A DNA stretch of 6,193 bases, taken from the NCBI RefSeq assembly GCF_025149945.1, contig NZ_JALXVH010000085.1:1-6193 (forward strand), written 5' to 3'. This DNA comes from Kocuria sp. p3-SID1428 (GTDB lineage Bacteria; Actinomycetota; Actinomycetes; Actinomycetales; Micrococcaceae). Positions 4,801-6,193 of this stretch are shown piece by piece; position 1 is the first letter of the stretch; each line of letters starts with the position of its first letter. Under the pieces are notes generated by a model that did no database searches, was not told where the DNA came from, and saw only the letters and a list, made by a program, of their open reading frames with translations. The position numbers and the translations under genes were made by a program.

Positions 4801-6180
4801 ATGACTGATTACGCCGTAGTGAATCCGGCCGACAACCAGAAGGTGCGCGAGTTCGAGGCGCACACCGACGATCAGATCCGCCAGATGCTCGACCGCGCCC
4901 ATGCGGCGCAGCAGGCCTGGCGAGAGACCCCCATGCGCGAGCGTGCGGAGACCATGGCCGCGCTGGCCTCGCTCTACCGCAGCCGCAGCCGGGACCTGGC
5001 CTCGACCCAGGCCCGCGAGATGGGCAAGCCGCTGAGCCAGGGCATGGCGGAGATGGAGCTCGTGGCAAGCATCTACGACTACTACGCCGAGAATGCGGAG
5101 TCGTTCACGAAGCCCGAGGAGTACCAGGCCAGCACCGGCGGCACCGCCAGCGTGGAGCTGCAGCCCACGGGCACGATCCTGGGCATCATGCCGTGGAACT
5201 ACCCGCACTACCAGGTGGCCCGCCTGGCGGCGCCGAACCTGATGCTGGGCAACACGATCCTGCTCAAGCACGCGGCCATGGTCCCCGAGTCCGCCCAGGT
5301 CCAGGAGGACCTCATGCGGGAGGCCGGGTTCCCGGAGGGCGTCTACCAGAACGTCTTCGCCTCGAATGAGCAGATCTCCGACATCGTCATCCCGTCGCCG
5401 GTCATCCACGGCGTCTCCGTGACCGGCTCCGAGCGGGCGGGCAAGTCGGTGGCCGCGACCGCGGGCGCGAATCTCAAGAAGGTCGTGCTCGAGCTGGGCG
5501 GCTCCGATGCCTTCATCGTCCTGGACGACAAGGACATCGACCGCGTGGCCAAGGAGGCCGTGTTCGCCCGCGTGAGCAACAACGGCCAGGCCTGCACGAA
5601 CTCCAAGCGCTTCATCGTGGTGGAGGAGGCCTACGACGCCTTCGTGGAGGCCTTCGCCCGCCGGGTGTCGGAGATCGAGCTCGGCGATCCGCAGGACGAG
5701 GGCTTCTTCCTGGGCCCGCTGGTCACCACCTCGCAGCGCGACGAGCTCGCCGAGCAGCTGAAGGACGCCGTGGACAAGGGCGCCAAGGTCGAGGCCGGCG
5801 GCACGGTCCCGGACCGCGACGGCGCCTGGATCGAGGCCACCGTCCTCACCGGCGTCACCCCGGACATGCGCGCTTACTCCGAGGAGCTCTTCGGCCCGAT
5901 CGGAGTGGTCTACAAGGTCCCGGACGCCAACGCCGCGATCGAGCTGGCCAACGACTCCGCGTTCGGGCTGGGCGGCATCGTCTTCGGCTCCGACGTCGAG
6001 CATGCCACCGAGGTCGCTCGGCAGATCGAGACCGGCATGGTCTACGTCAACGGCCAGGCCGAGACCGCCCCGGACCTGCCCTTCGGCGGCGTGAAGCGCT
6101 CCGGCGTGGGCCGCGAGCTCGGCCCCTGGGGCATGCGCGAGTTCGCCAACACCAAGCTGGTGCACACGCCGAAGGCCTGA
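4801..6180 (+). CDS. NAD(P)-dependent aldehyde dehydrogenase, GabD1/Sad-like (putative SSADH)
   Basis: A complete 459-residue aldehyde dehydrogenase of the shorter GabD1/Sad-like branch, probably oxidising succinate semialdehyde or a related aldehyde acid. Catalytic residues are N133 (PWNYP), K156 (LLKHA), E231 (LELGG), C265 (GQACTNSKR) and E362/F364 (EELFGP); E231 and C265 are the usual 34 apart. The LLKHA motif, with His where most ALDHs have Pro, and the ending LPFGGVKRSGVGREL are hallmarks of this branch. Position 159, Glu in NAD-specific ALDHs, is Ala, leaving room for NADP+. R141 matches one substrate-binding Arg of SSADH, but the position six before the catalytic Cys is S259 instead of Arg, so the substrate is less certain than for the other dehydrogenase. 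Residue 267 is Asn, so the redox-switch Cys is absent. It is transcribed divergently from the phosphatase; the ATG is preceded by a candidate promoter and no clear ribosome binding site. Confidence 0.9.
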   Translation: MTDYAVVNPADNQKVREFEAHTDDQIRQMLDRAHAAQQAWRETPMRERAETMAALASLYRSRSRDLASTQAREMGKPLSQGMAEMELVASIYDYYAENAESFTKPEEYQASTGGTASVELQPTGTILGIMPWNYPHYQVARLAAPNLMLGNTILLKHAAMVPESAQVQEDLMREAGFPEGVYQNVFASNEQISDIVIPSPVIHGVSVTGSERAGKSVAATAGANLKKVVLELGGSDAFIVLDDKDIDRVAKEAVFARVSNNGQACTNSKRFIVVEEAYDAFVEAFARRVSEIELGDPQDEGFFLGPLVTTSQRDELAEQLKDAVDKGAKVEAGGTVPDRDGAWIEATVLTGVTPDMRAYSEELFGPIGVVYKVPDANAAIELANDSAFGLGGIVFGSDVEHATEVARQIETGMVYVNGQAETAPDLPFGGVKRSGVGRELGPWGMREFANTKLVHTPKA

Positions 6181-6193
6181 TCCTCTCGGCCCT

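Noticed and set aside
4532..5068. N-terminal extension of the phosphatase to 403 residues
   Set aside because: The added part is Pro/Arg-rich and runs antisense through the start of the second dehydrogenase. The family fold begins exactly at the ATG at 4531.
4735..6165. 476-codon minus-strand ORF opposite the second dehydrogenase
   Set aside because: It is antisense to a complete canonical ALDH. The translation is a Leu/Gly/Val/His-rich shadow with no family motif.
1..6193. tRNA or rRNA genes, CRISPR arrays, insertion sequences, attachment sites
   Set aside because: Reading both strands I saw no cloverleaf-like T-loop, no regularly spaced repeats, no transposase and no terminal repeats. The window is ordinary chromosomal metabolic DNA, not a mobile or defence region.

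Overview
The window is high-GC DNA with almost exclusive G/C at third codon positions, GTG as well as ATG starts, and long antisense shadow ORFs. The proteins look actinobacterial. A high-GC Actinomycetota, plausibly of the Micrococcales, fits best; this is inferred from sequence character and not from a marker gene.

Layout from left to right: (i) 1-175 is a short stretch with no confident gene. It holds a CRP/GlxR-like palindrome (143-158) and a tiny hydrophobic ORF. (ii) 176-3706 is a tight minus-strand three-gene operon, transcribed from right to left: a succinate-semialdehyde dehydrogenase (2192-3706), an amidase-signature hydrolase (531-2201) whose GTG start overlaps the dehydrogenase stop by 10 nt, and a small ABM-domain (quinol-monooxygenase-like) protein (176-496). 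(iii) 3707-3856 is a 150-nt spacer with a candidate promoter for that operon. (iv) 3857-4531 is a minus-strand histidine (phosphoglycerate-mutase-like) phosphatase. (v) 4532-4800 is a divergent intergenic region with a possible 31-codon minus-strand gene and a good candidate promoter for the plus-strand gene. (vi) 4801-6180 is a plus-strand aldehyde dehydrogenase of the GabD1/Sad-like type, complete, ending 13 nt before the window edge.

Together the genes suggest a small catabolic locus. The amidase would open an amide or lactam bond. The first dehydrogenase has the full set of substrate-carboxylate-binding residues of true succinate-semialdehyde dehydrogenase and would oxidise a semialdehyde acid (succinate semialdehyde or a close homologue) to the diacid. 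The second, divergently transcribed dehydrogenase belongs to another SSADH-type branch and has a different substrate pocket. An aminotransferase linking amino acid to semialdehyde would be expected but is not in the window. All families here are well known. The features most worth a second look are the Pro/Gly/Ala-rich insertion in the amidase, the pairing of two SSADH branches at one locus, the possible leaderless promoter at 4801, and the small ORF with G/C at every third codon position.
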